Assembly (NCBI GenBank): GCA_013215375.1
Contig: JABSRB010000050.1
Span: 1 to 37,788, forward strand
Origin: Oceanospirillaceae bacterium
Lineage (GTDB): Bacteria; Pseudomonadota; Gammaproteobacteria; Pseudomonadales; Balneatricaceae
Direction: 5' to 3'
DNA length: 37,788 bases
Of the stretch, positions 37,315 through 37,788 are shown one piece after another. Numbering within the stretch: position 1 is the stretch's first letter; the number at the start of each line of letters is the position of its first letter. The notes below the pieces were generated by a model, which had not been told where the DNA came from, made no database searches, and saw only the letters and a list, made by a program, of their open reading frames with translations. Position numbers and translations under genes: made by a program.

Positions 37315-37656
37315 ATGAAAACTGAGCTTGCTCCATCTGGTTTGACCAATGGTATTATCGGTAAACTGCACAGGATTTTTGATAGTTATCAAAAATTGGA
37401 TACCGTTATTCTGTATGGTTCAAGAGCGCTTGGAACTTATAAAATGGGCTCCGACATAGATTTAACCTTTATTGGTAATGGGCTTGGTTTCAATGATATT
37501 TTAAATTTAGAAGCTGAGTTAGATGATTTAATGACACCATATTCCTTTGACATATCAATTTTTGATCAGCTAGATAATCCTCAGCTAATAGAGCACATTA
37601 ACAGAGTTGGCGTAGTCTTTTATGAGAGGGATGCGAAGTTAGAAGACAGAAGTTAG
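37315..37656 (+). CDS. MNT-type nucleotidyltransferase antitoxin (MntA-like)
   Basis: A 113-residue minimal nucleotidyltransferase. The signature GSRALGTYKMGSDIDL supplies GS and the two metal-binding aspartates, with a further acidic strand FDISIFD. ATG 37315 overlaps the ancestral HEPN stop (37323-37325) by 11 bases. The last codons and stop lie at the edge of the 138-bp repeat, so the final residues (KLEDRS) may be repeat-derived. In the HepT/MntA system this protein AMPylates the HEPN toxin. Confidence 0.9.
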   Translation: MKTELAPSGLTNGIIGKLHRIFDSYQKLDTVILYGSRALGTYKMGSDIDLTFIGNGLGFNDILNLEAELDDLMTPYSFDISIFDQLDNPQLIEHINRVGVVFYERDAKLEDRS

Positions 37657-37788
37657 AAGTCGTTAGTCGTAAGCTAAAAGACTAAAGACATATTTCACCT
37701 CGGAGGCACAAAGAAGGGATTACAATATTTTGTTTAGTCATTTCTCGGTGTAGCGAAGCGCCTCTGTGCCCTCTGTGGTAGAAAAGCT
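37651..37788. repeat. 138-bp repeat, right copy (reaches the window end)
   Basis: Matches 36667-36804 with three mismatches over 138 bases, in the same orientation, so the two copies bracket the HEPN/MNT genes as direct repeats. The match runs to the last base of the window and may extend further. Confidence 0.92.

Overview
The window reads as an ordinary chromosome of a gammaproteobacterium with moderate-to-low GC, plus several accessory insertions. The pointers are a gltX with neighbouring tRNA-Ala(GGC) genes (the E. coli gltX/alaWX neighbourhood is similar), a gltA / sdhCDAB / sucAB-lpd-sucCD block, and a chemosensory operon with the gene order of the Pseudomonas aeruginosa che2 cluster. 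I cannot name the genus from sequence alone; a marine Oceanospirillales or Cellvibrionales type lineage is a guess.

Layout. 1-1856: two identical tRNA-Ala genes and gltX, all on the minus strand. 2042-2482: a secreted YHS-domain protein. 2910-11563: a chemosensory operon, STAS protein, CheY, CheA, CheW, a PAS-containing receptor ending in a CheR-tethering pentapeptide, a small unexplained ORF, CheR, CheD and CheB. 11677-25161: the TCA cycle block, with gltA divergent from sdhCDAB, then sucA, sucB, lpd, sucC and sucD. Hairpin terminators or structured leaders punctuate it. 25345-27663: uspA behind a textbook class II FNR/Anr promoter, then a minus-strand Cache-type chemoreceptor.

28055-37788 is more accessory. 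A ParA-like ATPase and a small unknown partner sit inside what looks like a solitary integron gene cassette (28716-30171). It has an attC site overlapping the last stop codon and appears to sit in a non-attC target. Next come a cold-shock-like protein, a CHMI-family tautomerase, a retropepsin-like membrane protease overlapping a truncated hemoglobin, a small secreted protein, a pheA resembling the alphaproteobacterial form, a soluble receptor-like protein with three exact tandem copies of a FixL-type haem PAS domain, galE, and a VanZ-like protein. The window closes with a HEPN/MNT toxin-antitoxin pair. Its HEPN gene carries an in-frame nonsense codon, and the pair is flanked by 138-bp direct repeats.

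Intergenic spacers repeatedly carry heptanucleotide tandem repeats of related sequence, apparently a genome-wide habit of this organism. The most promising leads are the ParA cassette, the triple haem-PAS protein and the repeat-flanked HEPN/MNT unit.
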